Position numbers and translations under genes: made by a program
Part shown: one piece after another, positions 4,887 to 5,022 of the stretch
Position numbering within the stretch: the stretch's first letter is position 1
How the letters are laid out: the number at the start of each line of letters is the position of its first letter
Origin: an uncultured Bacteroidales bacterium
Lineage (GTDB): Bacteria > Bacteroidota > Bacteroidia > Bacteroidales > Muribaculaceae
DNA: 5,022 nucleotides
Direction of reading: 5' to 3'
NCBI GenBank assembly: GCA_900554845.1
Contig: USIY01000182.1
Span: 1-5,022, forward strand
The notes under the pieces: generated by a model
The model's database searches: none
Told to the model about the DNA's origin: nothing
The model's input: only the letters and a program-made list of their open reading frames with translations

Positions 4887-4912
4887 AAACAAGCGAATAG
4901 ATCCGCTTGTTT
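4887..4912. repeat. Inverted repeat with 9-bp arms and 8-bp centre, terminator or recombination site
   Basis: AAACAAGCG (4887-4895) is perfectly complementary to CGCTTGTTT (4904-4912) across AATAGATC. It could be a bidirectional intrinsic terminator (A run before, T run at the end of the stem). Its architecture, two inverted arms around an 8-bp centre, also fits the core site of a tyrosine recombinase, and it lies 64 bp downstream of one. Confidence 0.65.
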
Positions 4913-4917
4913 ACTCA

Positions 4918-4947
4918 TTGTAGGCGTTTGATCCTCTCTATTCTTTG
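4918..4947 (+). promoter_or_regulatory. Weak Bacteroides-type promoter candidate reading out of the window
   Basis: TTG at 4918-4920 is followed after 18 bp by TATTCTTTG at 4939-4947. This is one base longer than the TAnnTTTG consensus. It would transcribe rightward, toward whatever gene follows the window. The match is imperfect. Confidence 0.25.
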
Positions 4948-5022
4948 ATTTTCCCGTTTTATCCTAAACGTATAGACATGGTGATGCGGGTGAAATGACC
5001 TCTTGTTCCCGGTATCATTCCA

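Larger units (their letters stand above)
4824..5022. other. Noncoding right flank after the integrase
   Basis: This 199-bp stretch has no credible coding sequence: the only ATG near the end (4978) opens a frame of five codons. It is AT-rich at 4865-4890, contains two hairpins (4831-4847 and 4887-4912) and a weak plus-strand promoter candidate. It is probably the end of the integrase unit and the leader of the next gene, which lies outside. Confidence 0.55.

Noticed and set aside
3987..4892. Minus-strand open frame of 301 codons opposite the integrase
   Set aside because: The plus strand encodes an integrase with catalytic residues in order; the antisense product is Arg/Gln/His-rich and unrecognisable, typical of a GC-driven shadow.
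1..5022. tRNA, rRNA or complete insertion sequence
   Set aside because: I saw no tRNA cloverleaf or rRNA-like stretch, no transposase, and no pair of terminal inverted repeats with target duplication.

Overview
This window looks like a chromosomal accessory segment from a member of the Bacteroidales, most likely Bacteroides or Parabacteroides. The evidence is the gene families present (HU-HIG-type DNA-binding protein, DUF4248 protein, BT4734-like and DUF3987 proteins, a Bacteroidales-style tyrosine recombinase), the AT-rich leaders without Shine-Dalgarno sequences before most genes, and a promoter candidate with TTG and a TAnnTTT-like element in Bacteroides spacing. The genus is inferred and was not checked by any search.

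Layout, left to right. Positions 1-96 carry a dispersed-type repeat: a 23-bp direct repeat in two copies plus CTTTTGG/CCAAAAG inverted repeats. An HU/IHF-like gene follows on the minus strand (97-582). A 227-bp divergent promoter region leads to a small plus-strand DUF4248 gene (810-1049). The 233-bp gap to 1282 lies between convergent genes. It holds a 22-bp periodic array, a 9-bp triplet repeat and a hairpin terminator that runs into the end of the next gene. A large minus-strand gene (1283-3088) encodes a PriCT-like plus DUF3987 P-loop helicase-type protein. Just upstream on the same strand is a BT4734-like (VirE_N, primase-like) gene (3173-3748). A 142-bp divergent region with a perfect 19-bp palindrome separates it from a plus-strand tyrosine recombinase (3891-4823). 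The last 199 bp are noncoding, with two hairpins and a weak promoter candidate reading out of the window.

The BT4734-like and DUF3987 genes together resemble a primase-helicase split into two proteins, and the HU-like and DUF4248 genes are familiar companions of this module in Bacteroidales genomes. The most striking observation is that the BT4734-like frame is cut by a TAA inside its conserved C-terminal DPSGKD-type motif. The frame continues with 18 recognisable family residues before a second stop, so the primase-like partner appears to have suffered a recent nonsense mutation (or is recoded). The second striking observation is that about 40 bp of the low-complexity linker of the DUF3987 gene (2732-2771) is present again, inverted, in the intergenic region beyond the gene's 3' end (1211-1251), next to the 22-bp array.

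The recombinase resembles integrases found at the upstream end of capsular polysaccharide loci in Bacteroides and Parabacteroides, so such a locus may start just beyond the right edge. That is context inference only, because no UpxY or capsule gene lies inside the window.
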